Shown here: positions 53,133 through 63,538 of the stretch, one piece after another
Layout: every line of letters starts with the position of its first letter
Numbering within the stretch: position 1 is the first letter of the stretch
NCBI GenBank assembly: GCA_964615305.1
Contig: CAZTNA010000001.1
Coordinates: 372,001-436,000 of the forward strand
Source of the DNA: Bog-950 sp964615305
GTDB taxonomy: Bacteria > Bacteroidota > Bacteroidia > Chitinophagales > LD1
Direction of reading: 5' to 3'
DNA: 64,000 nucleotides
The notes under the pieces: model-generated
The model's input: the letters and a program-made list of their open reading frames with translations, nothing else
Database searches by the model: none
Told to the model about the DNA's origin: nothing
Position numbers and translations under genes: made by a program

Positions 53133-53899
53133 ACTACACGTTTTATCAGCTTTAACTGGTGCGAGTATTTTTTTGTATCAGTATTGTAAATGCCAAAATG
53201 GTCGAGTTTGTCAATTCTAACTTTTCCGCTGGCGTGTATAATACGTTGATCTTTCAGCACCATGCCCACATGTATAATTTTACCTTCGGTGTTGCCAAAG
53301 AAAGCAAGATCTCCCGGTTGGGCTTCTTCAATAAAGTTTAATACAGTGCCTTGCTCTGCCTGCTGATAAGCATCGCGTTTAAGCTCAATTTTGGCAAAAC
53401 GGAAAACCACCTGCATAAAACCTGAGCAATCTATACCAAGTGGCGAACGCCCACCCCATAAGTATGGTGAGTTAAGGTAACGCATAGCCACCCGCTCAAG
53501 AAGAGAAATGTTTTTGCTTTCATGTTGTACCGACTGACCGTGATAGATAAACTTCTCTTTACCTATTTTTAAGTTCATGCCATCGAAAAAGGGCAATACA
53601 CTACCAATGGCAACCGGTATGGATTGGTGGCTATTGCTAACACTTCCAATTAAATCAAGGGAAAGGCCACTATCATCATCAATAATTGCGGAAAAATCTT
53701 TTTGTGAAATTTCGTGGTATTGATTTTCGTCTATCCACCCTTCATAGTTATCATGCGCACAACGTACCTTCAGCCAGTTGTTTTGTTGTAAGATTACTTC
53801 GTAGCAGTCACCAAACAGCAGTTGAGAAACCATCTCGCTGCGGTGGCTACCCTCATTTCGTAGAGGAATGCTGCTCAGTAAAGCAATGCCATAAATCAT
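53129..53899 (-). CDS. NlpC/P60 family cell wall peptidase with SH3-type N-terminus
   Basis: A 256-residue protein without a clear signal peptide. Residues 1-65 look like a bacterial SH3 domain (IPLRNEGSHRSEMVSQLLFGD... GWIDENQYHE). The C-terminal 120 residues are NlpC/P60: the catalytic Cys in GIDCSGFMQ, His in IIHVGMVL and a second His in RIIHASGKVR. Such enzymes cut gamma-D-glutamyl-meso-DAP bonds, and dipeptidyl-peptidase VI of Bacteroidota has this layout, so murein peptide recycling is a likely job. Its stop overlaps the sirtuin start. Confidence 0.88.
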   Translation of the reverse strand: MIYGIALLSSIPLRNEGSHRSEMVSQLLFGDCYEVILQQNNWLKVRCAHDNYEGWIDENQYHEISQKDFSAIIDDDSGLSLDLIGSVSNSHQSIPVAIGSVLPFFDGMNLKIGKEKFIYHGQSVQHESKNISLLERVAMRYLNSPYLWGGRSPLGIDCSGFMQVVFRFAKIELKRDAYQQAEQGTVLNFIEEAQPGDLAFFGNTEGKIIHVGMVLKDQRIIHASGKVRIDKLDHFGIYNTDTKKYSHQLKLIKRVV

Positions 53900-54132
53900 A
53901 TCACTAAACTAGTTATGAATAGCATATTGGTCTTGTCTTATTGTGAATTTATCTCTACACATTTTTTGTGGATTCCATTATTTGCCTCAAATATTATGTT
54001 TGTATAAATGCAAAAAGAATGATGGTATTGCAACGAAGCCTCAGTTTTTTATGTCTAAACTTTTATAGTAGTAGTAAATTGATATTTTCATTTTAGTTAA
54101 CTTAAGCATATCCCCTAAAACATAGTTCCTTG

Positions 54133-57100
54133 ATGAAATTTTTACGTGTTGCGTTCTTGGCCTTTCTTCTGGCGCCAGTTTGTAATTTGTATAGCCAGAT
54201 TACTTGTGATTTTAGTTTAGCTGACTCATCGGGCTGCGCTCCGTTTATCATACTAGCAACGGCATCAGAAACTAGTTCAGCGCCTGTGGTGGCTCGTCAG
54301 TGGACAGTAACAGGTCCGGGTCCGGCAAACTGCAACTTTACCTCACCTAATGGGCTGAATCCTACACTATCATTTGCGGCTTCATGTGCAGGAAACTACT
54401 GCGTTAGACTCTGGAGCAGAAATGCCAATGGTGACACATGCAGTATTACTAAGTGTGTGATTGTGGTTTCAGCTAAACCAACCGTCAATTTTAGTTTCAC
54501 CCCCGCACTTTTAGAAGGCTGCCAACCCTTTTGTTTTACCTACAATAATAATTCTACACCAGGTTCCGGTGTTATTTCATCAGTTGAAGTTGATGAGGGT
54601 TGCGGAACTGCCAGCTACTTTCCTCCTTCTACTTTCCCTCACACAAAGTGCTACTTGGCATGCCCTGCCGGTTGTGTGGATATTGGTGTTACCGTGTTTA
54701 ACAGTCTAGGATGTTTCGAGGATACCGTGTACAACTGTGCAGTAAATATTATTCAACCTCCTACGGCATTTTTTGTAGCAGACACGGCCGTGGCTAACTG
54801 CGCTACCGGCCCTCTCACCGTAAATTTTATAGCCAATGCCAACAGCAACCCTTCGTTTCAGTATAATTGGTACATAGACGGAGTGCACGCTGCTACCGAT
54901 ACAGGAGTAACTTATACGCATACATTCCCTATCAATAATCAGAGCTGCTACGATGTTACGCTGGTTGTTATACACCCTTCGGGCTGCTCCGATACTTTTA
55001 CCCGTGATGATTTTATTTGTGTACGAACCATTCCTCAAATTTCGTACACGCAAACTCTCAGCACAATTTGTGTAAACAGTCAAGAGCCCGCAACCGTTGT
55101 ATTCACGAATACCACCCCCGGATTAACCGATTTGCGATGGACACTAACCCCCGGAAGTTTTCCGGTTACTACTGCTCCAACAGCAAGCTATACCATTAAT
55201 ACACCTGGTACCTATACTATGAGTGCGTTTGGTTCATTTGGACCCGGATGCTCTAACACAAACACCCAACAGGTAATAGTGGCTTCACAAAAACCGGTTG
55301 CCAGTTTTACTGCATCTGATAGCTTTAGTTGTAAGATTCCGGTTACAGTAACTTATAACGCAGCTACATGTGCGGGTTGTACTTATGCTTGGAGTTTTCC
55401 GGGGGGCACACCTAATACGGGACCTAACTCAAATGTTGCCAGCACCACTTATTCAAGTTTTGGAGATCGTTCGGTTCAGTTGATTGTAACCGGGTCAGGA
55501 GGTACTTGTAGCGATACCCTTTACAAGAATAATTACATTCAGGTTAGAAAGCTTAATCCAAAAATGGGCTTCGATAAATCAAAGGCATGCGCCCCTTTTT
55601 GTGTAACTTTTGATGACATTACCAACTACACCGTTATACCACCTTCAAACCCTATTGCATCGGTCTGTTGGAGTTTTCCGAACAGTGTTATTCCGGGTGG
55701 CTGTCAGGATACAATTAAACGTTGCTTTACAGTGCCTGGGTGTTATGATGTAAGGTTAAAAATTACCACTACTACCGGTTGTGTAGATAGCGTAACCTTG
55801 AATGATACAATCTGTGCTGGTACACCTCCTGTTTGCTCGGTTACTGCATCCCCTACAACTATGTGTTTCGAAGCCGACACCGTAGAGTTTTCAGTTTCCT
55901 GCGACAGTTTCGATTTTGTAAAAGTAATATGGGGAGATGGTACGGGTGATCAAATTTTTTATTCACCTGATTTCGAACACATTTATCAGGATACCGGATT
56001 AATGATTACTCAGATAATTACCTTTCGGGACAGCTGTATTGGCGATACACTTTTGCAGCCAATTACTGTTTACCCACCTATTGCTGATTTTGAAGACTCA
56101 TCGGGTTGTTTGACCGGTGATACAGTCTTTTTTATTAATCAGTCAAAGGGTGCAACAAGTTTTGTTTGGAATTTTTTGTGTGATGGTACTACGAGTACAG
56201 CAACCAACCCATGGAAAGTTTTCCCTCCTTGCGATACATGCACTATCGTACTTACAGCGTTTAATAGCTCATCCGGATGCCAGCATGAAAAAGAAATAAG
56301 TATAAATACATCCTGTCAGGGAGTTAGTTTCAGCCCGGCAGATACAGCATTTTGTGCAGGGGCAACGGTGCAGTATTGCAATACTTCATCATCGCAAGAC
56401 CCAACCTTTACTCGGTGGGATTTTAACTGCGTTGGTGGCTTTATTCCGGTTGGTGGTGCTGCCACCTGTGTTCCATGGTTTTTTTCAACGCCTGGTGTTT
56501 TTACAGTGGGAATGCGTAACAGAGACTCGCAAGGTTGTATTGATACCGTATTTGGAACAGCAAGAGTTTGTAAAGTTGATGCAGATTTTACAACCAATAA
56601 TGTTTGCTTCCCTGAGCCTTATTGTTTTTTTGACGCCTCTATTGATACCAACTGTGGTGTTACACAATGGGTATGGAATTTTGGCGATGGTACACCTGCA
56701 GACAGCACACAGAACCCGTGCCATGCTTATGCCGCACCGGGCTCGTATCAGGTAACTCTTGTAGCAAAGAATGATTATAACTGCCAAAGTACAATTACCA
56801 AATCTATCATCGTATCAGCTCCGGTTAACTTATCGTATTCTGTAGATACCATTATGTGCCCGGGGTCAACCCAATGTATTGTCAATAACTCAACGGGCCC
56901 AGCCTTACAATTCGATTGGGATATACCTAACGCAAACTTTATCAACGGAACCGATTCAAGTTCATTCTTTCCTTGCTTTTCTGTTACTATTCCGGGAGAT
57001 TATTTGGCATACGTAAATATCACATCTAACTCTTTATGTACTGTTGTTGATTCATTTCCTATGAGAATAGGATACCCGGTAGCTCAGGGAACTGTGGATG

Positions 57101-59946
57101 TAGATACAATAAATTGTCCCGAGCCTCCACAACTTTTAAATTTTGTGAGCACCTCGCTTTATGCCGATGGGGGTGTAACATGGGATTTTGGAGATAACTC
57201 CGGCTCAGCACTACCAACAGCCATAAACACATACAGTGCTCCAGGTACGTATTACGTTTCATTAATAGCTCGATCTAATGACGGGTGTTCGGACACGTCT
57301 GCCATAGACACCATTTTAGTCCGTGGACCATACGGTGATTTTACATTCGCTCCTCTTCCGGGTATTTGTGCCTGTAAGGATACGGTAGATTTTACAGTGA
57401 GTACTTACAATGCCAGTAAGTTTACACTCATATACGGTTGTAATGCAGGTTTTGAAGTGGTAGATCCTATTACACCTATTGGAACTTTAGCAAACCCAAC
57501 AATAAACACCGTACGAGTTCCTTTCTGTATTACCTGCAATGCCAACCCCCAGCTAATTTTTGCCGATGTTACAGGTTGCGAGGTGTTACGTGAAAAATCG
57601 ACACCACTCTTAGTTGATTCACCGGTAGTTAACTTTACCTTCAATAACTATGGAGTATGTGTAAACGGCACAGTTTGTTTTCAGGATGCTACTACGTACA
57701 CTCTACCCGACTCTCAGTCCTATACCATACATAGGGAATGGACATTTGGAGATGGTTCCGGTGTTGTTGATACCACCGCTAACCCTTGCCATTACTATTC
57801 ACAGCCCGGTGGTTACCAAACCATTTTAAGAATTTGGAGTAATCTAGGTTGTGTAGATTCTATTACCAGTGTAGTGGTAGTGGTGCCTGAGTTTCCAATA
57901 GCTGCCTATACCCAAGACGATACATTAGTTTGTGCTAACTCACCAACATGTTTTCATGACAGCAGTTGGATTTATCCATTAACATCGGCCGATTACTGGG
58001 TTTGGGATTTTGGTGATGGGGAAATAGATACAACAAACACACCCGATATTTGCCACAGTTATAGCGCAGGTGGACTTTATAGGGTTACTATGTGCGTATA
58101 TGACAGTGTCGGCTGCCCTGATTGCGATTCAAGCAAAGTAATACGAGTGGTAGATAACCCCATAGCTGATGCAGGCGGTGACCAATTTGTCTGTTATGGC
58201 TATCCTACACAGCTACAAGGATCAGGAAGCACAAATTGCTTATGGAGTCCATCAGGTTTAGTTTCTGACCCTAATATATGTAACCCCACTATAAATATTA
58301 CCGTTGACACAACACTGGTTCTTATTGTAAGCGATACTTACGGCTGCAGCGATACTGACACTGTTGCACTCTCAACAGCCCAAGTTTTTGCCGGTTTTAG
58401 TGTAGGAAGCAGTTTCTGTACTGAAAATAATGTTTGCATTACAGATCAAACCACAAACAACAATGGAACACTTACTTCGTGGATCTACGACTATGGCGAT
58501 GCAACACCGCCAATATCTGGTTCGAACCCGAATCCATGTAGATTTTATACCACTTCCGGAGTCTTTACAATTTTACAAACAGTAACTGATGACAATGGTT
58601 GCTTCGATACTGCCTCTCATTCGGTGTTGATACATGCCAGCCCTACAGCCGCGTTTAGTTTAAATGATACGGTGATTTGTGCTTCAGAACCTATTTGTAT
58701 CACCGACTTATCAACCGGTTCTGCTTCGCCAATAAGCAATTGGCAATGGAGCTACGGCCCTAATCAAGGAAGTTCCACCTCTTCAACACCGGGGTGCCAT
58801 TTCTTTACTCCGCCATACAATTCTAACTACAGTGTAGAACTGGAAATTACCGACCAAAATGGGTGTCACGATTCCACTCAGGTTCTCGTTACAATCAACG
58901 AAAACCCGGTGGCTAATTTCAGTTGGAGTACATCATGTGAAGACGAGGTAATGCCATTGGCCAGTACCAGTACACCTGGTGATGCAATCATAAGTGCTTG
59001 TGAATGGTTGATTTGGGTTGGAGCACCAGTTCCAACTATTGACACAAACTGCAACACTACATTTGATTTTGACCCCGGCTACCACGATGTGCAGTTAGTG
59101 GTTGCTGACCTGAATGGTTGTACTGACACGGTGGTTAAGACAGTGTTTACCGATTCGCTTTCACAGTTAGTAATTTACCCGGGAGACACTACCATGTGCT
59201 TAGGCACTTCGCTCGACTACACTGTAGATGGTGTTTTCGATAATATAACTTGGACACCGAATGTTTGGATTAGCGACCCTAATTCACCGAGCGTAACTGT
59301 TAACCCGTTAGCTTCAATAACGTATGTGGTAACTGCTGTTAATGGAGTTTGTAGCTCTGCAAGTGATACGTTCACTGTTCGCGTAATTCAACCAATTCCT
59401 ATTGAGGTAGATGCTACCCCCGACCAAATCGTTTTAGGATTGAGTTCAAACCTTACATCTCAATACCCGGGTCAAATTGATAGTATTATTTGGACACCAA
59501 GCGAAACGCTCGACTGTAGCAATTGTCCGAATCCAATAGCTATACCTAGTGCTACTACTACATATACTGCCACAATTTACTATGGCATGGACGGCATCGT
59601 TTGCCAAAATAGCGCGTCAGTTACTATCGAAGTGCTAAACAACTGCAATGGCAGCATAATATTTGTGCCCAATACATTTACCCCCAATGGTGATGGATTA
59701 AACGATGTATTTATGATACGTGGAATGGCTGCTACTCGAATTAATTATTTCCGGGTGTTTGACCGGTGGGGTAAGTTAGTGTTTGAAACAACTAACGGTG
59801 AGCCAAATGAGCCGCGCTGGGGTTGGGATGGAAACGATAGAAACGGAGAGAAACTAAATCCGGCAGTATTCGTTTATACATACGAAATCGAGTGTATAAA
59901 CAATGAAACTGTATCTGGAAGTGGCAACATTACTTTAGTAAGATAA
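54133..59946 (+). CDS. Giant cysteine-rich PKD-repeat surface protein, T9SS type B
   Basis: 1937 residues from ATG 54133 (TTG 3 bases earlier rejected). A signal peptide (1-22, ending LYSQ) precedes a long array of PKD-like domains with units such as WNFGDGTPADSTQNPCHAY and WTFGDGSGVVDTTANPCHYY. About 100 cysteines occur by hand count, mostly in NPCHxY and GCxD positions. The last 100 residues (FVPNTFTPNGDGLNDVF... FDRWGKLVFE) are the gliding-motility-associated C-terminal domain, a T9SS type B signal. An adhesin or motility role like SprB is inferred. A -7-like TATGTTTG lies at 53995-54002, without a well-spaced -33 box. Confidence 0.9.
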   Translation: MKFLRVAFLAFLLAPVCNLYSQITCDFSLADSSGCAPFIILATASETSSAPVVARQWTVTGPGPANCNFTSPNGLNPTLSFAASCAGNYCVRLWSRNANGDTCSITKCVIVVSAKPTVNFSFTPALLEGCQPFCFTYNNNSTPGSGVISSVEVDEGCGTASYFPPSTFPHTKCYLACPAGCVDIGVTVFNSLGCFEDTVYNCAVNIIQPPTAFFVADTAVANCATGPLTVNFIANANSNPSFQYNWYIDGVHAATDTGVTYTHTFPINNQSCYDVTLVVIHPSGCSDTFTRDDFICVRTIPQISYTQTLSTICVNSQEPATVVFTNTTPGLTDLRWTLTPGSFPVTTAPTASYTINTPGTYTMSAFGSFGPGCSNTNTQQVIVASQKPVASFTASDSFSCKIPVTVTYNAATCAGCTYAWSFPGGTPNTGPNSNVASTTYSSFGDRSVQLIVTGSGGTCSDTLYKNNYIQVRKLNPKMGFDKSKACAPFCVTFDDITNYTVIPPSNPIASVCWSFPNSVIPGGCQDTIKRCFTVPGCYDVRLKITTTTGCVDSVTLNDTICAGTPPVCSVTASPTTMCFEADTVEFSVSCDSFDFVKVIWGDGTGDQIFYSPDFEHIYQDTGLMITQIITFRDSCIGDTLLQPITVYPPIADFEDSSGCLTGDTVFFINQSKGATSFVWNFLCDGTTSTATNPWKVFPPCDTCTIVLTAFNSSSGCQHEKEISINTSCQGVSFSPADTAFCAGATVQYCNTSSSQDPTFTRWDFNCVGGFIPVGGAATCVPWFFSTPGVFTVGMRNRDSQGCIDTVFGTARVCKVDADFTTNNVCFPEPYCFFDASIDTNCGVTQWVWNFGDGTPADSTQNPCHAYAAPGSYQVTLVAKNDYNCQSTITKSIIVSAPVNLSYSVDTIMCPGSTQCIVNNSTGPALQFDWDIPNANFINGTDSSSFFPCFSVTIPGDYLAYVNITSNSLCTVVDSFPMRIGYPVAQGTVDVDTINCPEPPQLLNFVSTSLYADGGVTWDFGDNSGSALPTAINTYSAPGTYYVSLIARSNDGCSDTSAIDTILVRGPYGDFTFAPLPGICACKDTVDFTVSTYNASKFTLIYGCNAGFEVVDPITPIGTLANPTINTVRVPFCITCNANPQLIFADVTGCEVLREKSTPLLVDSPVVNFTFNNYGVCVNGTVCFQDATTYTLPDSQSYTIHREWTFGDGSGVVDTTANPCHYYSQPGGYQTILRIWSNLGCVDSITSVVVVVPEFPIAAYTQDDTLVCANSPTCFHDSSWIYPLTSADYWVWDFGDGEIDTTNTPDICHSYSAGGLYRVTMCVYDSVGCPDCDSSKVIRVVDNPIADAGGDQFVCYGYPTQLQGSGSTNCLWSPSGLVSDPNICNPTINITVDTTLVLIVSDTYGCSDTDTVALSTAQVFAGFSVGSSFCTENNVCITDQTTNNNGTLTSWIYDYGDATPPISGSNPNPCRFYTTSGVFTILQTVTDDNGCFDTASHSVLIHASPTAAFSLNDTVICASEPICITDLSTGSASPISNWQWSYGPNQGSSTSSTPGCHFFTPPYNSNYSVELEITDQNGCHDSTQVLVTINENPVANFSWSTSCEDEVMPLASTSTPGDAIISACEWLIWVGAPVPTIDTNCNTTFDFDPGYHDVQLVVADLNGCTDTVVKTVFTDSLSQLVIYPGDTTMCLGTSLDYTVDGVFDNITWTPNVWISDPNSPSVTVNPLASITYVVTAVNGVCSSASDTFTVRVIQPIPIEVDATPDQIVLGLSSNLTSQYPGQIDSIIWTPSETLDCSNCPNPIAIPSATTTYTATIYYGMDGIVCQNSASVTIEVLNNCNGSIIFVPNTFTPNGDGLNDVFMIRGMAATRINYFRVFDRWGKLVFETTNGEPNEPRWGWDGNDRNGEKLNPAVFVYTYEIECINNETVSGSGNITLVR

Positions 59947-59949
59947 AAG

Positions 59950-61005
59950 ATGACTATGATTAAAAGAATTTTACAAATGGCTGTAATCTTGCTTTTGTTT
60001 GTGGAAACAAAAGCTCAGGATGTACACCTATCTCAGTACAATGCATCGCCTCTCATGTTAAACCCTGCTTTGGCCGGAATGAATGCATGTGACTATCGTA
60101 TTTACGCTAATTTCAGAACACAGTGGCTAACAGTTTCTACCGGAAATACATACCGGACATTTGCTGGTGGTGCCGATATGGCTATTGGCAAAGTAACCAA
60201 GTACAACAGCTTTGCAGGATTAGGCCTATCATTTTTCAGCGATCAGGCAGGCGATTTAAATTTTAATTCGAACAGAGTAGATCTTTCTTTTGCCTATCAT
60301 TTTATGTTAAACAGAAAGGGAACCATGCAGATTTCTGCGGGTATTCAAGGTTCTTTTAATCATCGAAGCATAAACCCATCAAAAGCAACTTTTGATTCAC
60401 AGTACGATCAAATTAATGGAACGGTGGATCCTAACGGAATTCGGGAAAGTTTTGGAAGAACACGTGTAATGTACGGTGATGCAGGTTTTGGGTTACTATA
60501 CAGCGCCTTGACCAAAAAAGAAACCAATTTATACATAGGTTTTGCTCTTGCGCATCTTAACCAGCCCAAAATTTCATTTTACCCAAATACACAAAACTCA
60601 TCTACTACGGGTAATGAAAGACTGAGCATGAAGATAACACTACACGGAGGAGCGGCTGTGCCGGTTGGCAAACGTTTAACCATTATGCCCAATTTTTTGG
60701 TTTTGGTACAAGGTGCAGCCTATCAGTTTAATGTTGGGTGCAACTTCAAAACAGCACTGGGTAGCAACACAAAATCAATGAAAACAGCGCTGCATTTTGG
60801 TGTTCAGTATAGAGGATTGCTCGATGCTGTAATTGTTAGTACCCGTATAGATGTAAAGGGCTTTAGCTGCGGATTGAGTTATGACATAAATATTTCGAAA
60901 CTCCTACCAGCATCGAACTCAGTAGGCGCTCCCGAAATTTCGTTAATGTATCAGGGATGTGCAAGCAAGAAGCCAAAGCCGGGGCATTGTCCTGCAATGT
61001 TTTAA
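59950..61005 (+). CDS. PorP/SprF family type IX secretion membrane protein
   Basis: 351 residues with a signal peptide (to about TKAQ) and the family opening DVHLSQYNASPLMLNPALAGMNACDYRIY. Many alternating strands and FxGGADMAIGK-like blocks fit an outer-membrane beta-barrel. A second ATG six bases inside is possible. It starts 3 bases after the giant PKD gene, so the two are one unit: in Flavobacterium, SprF is needed for export of the SprB adhesin, and this pair looks like the same arrangement. The last residues contain two cysteines (QGCASKKPKPGHCPAMF), unusual for a barrel end. Confidence 0.9.
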   Translation: MTMIKRILQMAVILLLFVETKAQDVHLSQYNASPLMLNPALAGMNACDYRIYANFRTQWLTVSTGNTYRTFAGGADMAIGKVTKYNSFAGLGLSFFSDQAGDLNFNSNRVDLSFAYHFMLNRKGTMQISAGIQGSFNHRSINPSKATFDSQYDQINGTVDPNGIRESFGRTRVMYGDAGFGLLYSALTKKETNLYIGFALAHLNQPKISFYPNTQNSSTTGNERLSMKITLHGGAAVPVGKRLTIMPNFLVLVQGAAYQFNVGCNFKTALGSNTKSMKTALHFGVQYRGLLDAVIVSTRIDVKGFSCGLSYDINISKLLPASNSVGAPEISLMYQGCASKKPKPGHCPAMF

Positions 61006-61137
61006 GAGAAACTTGCGCGAACCAATAATTGTTCAAGTAAATTAATCTGTGAAAGTTCTAAGGAACGTTTTCATAAATTTAAAAACAACTGCTTCTATTT
61101 TATGGTAGCAAGTTTTGAATTACGATGAAAAAGCTTT

Positions 61138-62358
61138 TTATAAATTCAATTTTACTTCACCTAACAGAGTAGAGTTGCAGTTGAATTTGCTGATGTCAGC
61201 ATTCTTATTCTTGCCTTTGTTTATCAAATCCATATTGCTGAAAGTAATTTGTCCGTTATTACTAATGCAAATCTTTTGATCTTCTTTTAAACTTCCATCA
61301 GGGTTATAGTAGTTGGGGTTCACGGCACCGTCAAACACAACATCAGGCACTTTGTCGCCAAACATGGCGGCAAACATTTTTCCAAACAACACATTTTGAT
61401 CTGTAGCACCACTTCCGCGCATTATCTTGTTATCATGAAAGTAAATTCCACCACAGTACGGGTCATAAATGCTGTCCTTAAAAGGGCGTGCTAGTGCTAG
61501 ATAACTAACAATGGCAGCACTAACAGTATTGTGACCGGATATCTCGTTATTAAACACTTCGCATTGATTAGTAGCCATAACTATAATGCCTGTACCTGCA
61601 GGAATTTCACCAACCGTGGTTCCTTTAACTCCAAAGTTGGGTACATTATTGTTGGTTATTTTATTGTTGAATACGCGACAACGGCTTCCGTTTTTTACAG
61701 GCAGGTCGGGTAAGTCAAATATTAAAACACCACCAGTATTGTTAGTAGAGATGTTGTCGTACACGTCAGCATCAGTACTATTTTCGATTTCAATTCCAGC
61801 TACATTATCATGAACGTTATTCTTTCGAACTATAATATTTTTCGACTGACCAACATAAATGCCAGCATCAGCCGAACCAAACACTTCGCAGTTTTCAATC
61901 AAAACATTTGTACACGCTACAGGGTAAGTGCCATACGATCCGTTTTTTGTGTCATGCAATGATGTCCAACCGGTTTTTATTCTTCGAAATGTAACGTTAG
62001 TTGCATCTTGAATTTTTATACAATCACCCTTTGCATCGAGTACACAAAAATCCTCGAGCACAATACCGTCTGCTGTTATTCGAAGACCCTCAGCCCCATC
62101 TTTTTGCCCTTTAAAAGATAGTATTGTTTTGTCCATACCCTTACCCTTTATGGTTATGTTTTTTACACCATCTAAAATTAATGAACGGTTTAGTGTAAAC
62201 GTTCCCTCGGGTAACTCTATAACTTCACCCTCTTTGGCATTAATAAATTTTTCTTGAAGTTGTTTTTCAAATTCAGCATCTACTTTAGGAGCAGGAGAAT
62301 TATTGCAGGAAACAATACTTATAGCCGCTGTAATAACTAAAAACAAAGTATTTTTCAT
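61138..62358 (-). CDS. Parallel beta-helix lipoprotein, pectate-lyase-like fold
   Basis: 406 residues from ATG 62358, giving a lipobox IVSC; earlier in-frame starts add a polar stretch. The mature protein starts with a short Pro/Ser region and a helix, then LPEGTFTLNRSLILDGVKNITIKGKGMDKT. After this come many beta-helix rungs (NVTFRRIKTGW, NVLIENCEVFGSADAGIYVG, NIIVRKNNVHDN). This matches secreted polysaccharide lyases or glycoside hydrolases and other beta-helix proteins; no catalytic residues can be named. It ends 132 bases from the PorP/SprF gene, which is convergent. Confidence 0.8.
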   Translation of the reverse strand: MKNTLFLVITAAISIVSCNNSPAPKVDAEFEKQLQEKFINAKEGEVIELPEGTFTLNRSLILDGVKNITIKGKGMDKTILSFKGQKDGAEGLRITADGIVLEDFCVLDAKGDCIKIQDATNVTFRRIKTGWTSLHDTKNGSYGTYPVACTNVLIENCEVFGSADAGIYVGQSKNIIVRKNNVHDNVAGIEIENSTDADVYDNISTNNTGGVLIFDLPDLPVKNGSRCRVFNNKITNNNVPNFGVKGTTVGEIPAGTGIIVMATNQCEVFNNEISGHNTVSAAIVSYLALARPFKDSIYDPYCGGIYFHDNKIMRGSGATDQNVLFGKMFAAMFGDKVPDVVFDGAVNPNYYNPDGSLKEDQKICISNNGQITFSNMDLINKGKNKNADISKFNCNSTLLGEVKLNL

Positions 62359-62437
62359 TGTATGGAGGTTCATTTTTGTGCGCCAAATATAGTATTGCAA
62401 CTTTCACGAGCCTTTTTCATTAGTGCAGTTCTTACAT

Positions 62438-62469
62438 AAAAAAACCGCCTCAAATTAGTTTTGAGACGG
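62438..62469 (-). terminator. Intrinsic terminator after the unknown exported gene
   Basis: On the minus strand, CCGTCTCAAA (62469-62460) pairs with TTTGAGGCGG (62454-62445) with one mismatch and a 5-base loop, then seven T (62444-62438). It lies 27 bases beyond the stop at 62496. Confidence 0.85.
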
Positions 62470-62495
62470 CTTCCTGAAAAATTATTGTGATTATA

Positions 62496-63062
62496 CTACT
62501 TCTTTTTAGGAGCAGTTCCGGTAGTTGAGAAGCAATAGGCTACGTTACCAGGTAATACAATACCCCATTCTGTACCCGGAGTAAGTGGTGTAGAAGGTAT
62601 GAACTTGTAAACACCGGGTGCTACTTTGGTAAATTCAGCTTTGATATCATCGCGCTGAACCGACTTACCTTTGCCGCCACCAAACATGGATGCACCAACT
62701 GAAGCTGATTGCGCTAACTCTAATTCACGAGTATCTCTTGAAACAATAACTTTAGTAATGTACAAATATCCTTCAGGATCTGTTTCAGCATCATTTAATT
62801 TGATAATGAAACTTGCCTCAGCCGGATCTATTTTAACAGGCGAGTTGCCTCCAAGGATATTTAAGAAAGTAACTACGCTTGCGCCATAGCTAAATCCTTT
62901 AGATTTTGATTTTACTTCAATTGTAGGTTTCTCTAAACGGCCAAGAGATCCGTCAGCTTTAACCAGCATTGGCGTGTTTTTAAAATCTGGAATTTGTGCA
63001 TCCTGAGCAAACAGGAATCCGGCAGAGATAATTGCCGTTACGAGTAACATGGTCTTTTTCAT
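62496..63062 (-). CDS. Exported protein, function unknown
   Basis: 188 residues with a signal peptide (1-20, ending FLFAQ). The mature protein is small and mixed, with KADGSLGRLEKPTIEVKSKSKGF, a Gly/Ser-rich SASVGASMFGGGKGKS segment, and a strand-rich end (VYKFIPSTPLTPGTEWGIVLPG). Family not recognised. Gene position is notable: it lies directly downstream of rplX, where rplE would normally be, but separated by a terminator and about 170 bases, so it is its own unit. Confidence 0.7.
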   Translation of the reverse strand: MKKTMLLVTAIISAGFLFAQDAQIPDFKNTPMLVKADGSLGRLEKPTIEVKSKSKGFSYGASVVTFLNILGGNSPVKIDPAEASFIIKLNDAETDPEGYLYITKVIVSRDTRELELAQSASVGASMFGGGKGKSVQRDDIKAEFTKVAPGVYKFIPSTPLTPGTEWGIVLPGNVAYCFSTTGTAPKKK

Positions 63063-63175
63063 AATGTTGTTTTTTTTGGTTTAGTTAAACAAATGTAGTA
63101 GCTGGTTTTCAAAAACAAAGCCAATAAGTAAGAAATTATTAGTTCACGGAATTTTTTGCATTTCTTCACATAAAC

Positions 63176-63206
63176 AAAAATGCCTTCCGATTTTTCGAAA
63201 GGCATT
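63176..63206 (-). terminator. Intrinsic terminator after rplX
   Basis: On the minus strand, AATGCCTTTCGA (63206-63195) pairs with TCGGAAGGCATT (63190-63179) with one mismatch, a 4-base loop, and then T-rich sequence from 63180 down. It closes the rplN-rplX transcript 24 bases after the rplX stop. Confidence 0.85.
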
Positions 63207-63229
63207 CTCTTTGTCAACTTCTTGTTGTG

Positions 63230-63538
63230 TTAGTCAATAATTTTTCCTGTCTTTTTAGAAACACGAACAGTTTTTCCTTTTTCTTCTTTGCGGCCAACCC
63301 GGGTAGCTTTACCATCTGAGATCAATTGCACATTCGAAACATGAATTGAACCTGGGGTTTTTACAATACCCCCATTTGGATTCTTAGCGTTTGGTTTAGT
63401 GTGCTTACTGTTAAGGTTAACGCCATCTACAAATACACGGCTTTTAGCACGGTCAACATCTATTACACGTCCTTTTTTGCCTTTATCGTCACCGGCAATT
63501 ACTATAACCTCATCATTCTTCTTTACATGAAATTTCAT
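63230..63538 (-). CDS. rplX: 50S ribosomal protein L24
   Basis: 102 residues, full length for L24 (about 104 in E. coli). The KOW motif is at the N-terminus (DEVIVIAGDDKGKKGRVIDV), followed by VFVDGVNLNSKHTKP and GSIHVSNVQLIS, the rRNA-binding parts that start 50S assembly. It follows rplN by 33 bases in the usual order. Unusually, rplE does not follow: the transcript ends at a terminator 24 bases downstream. Confidence 0.97.
   Translation of the reverse strand: MKFHVKKNDEVIVIAGDDKGKKGRVIDVDRAKSRVFVDGVNLNSKHTKPNAKNPNGGIVKTPGSIHVSNVQLISDGKATRVGRKEEKGKTVRVSKKTGKIID

Noticed and set aside
53915..54007. 30-codon frame upstream of the giant PKD gene
   Set aside because: Short, hydrophobic without pattern, overlaps the likely promoter region, no evidence for translation.
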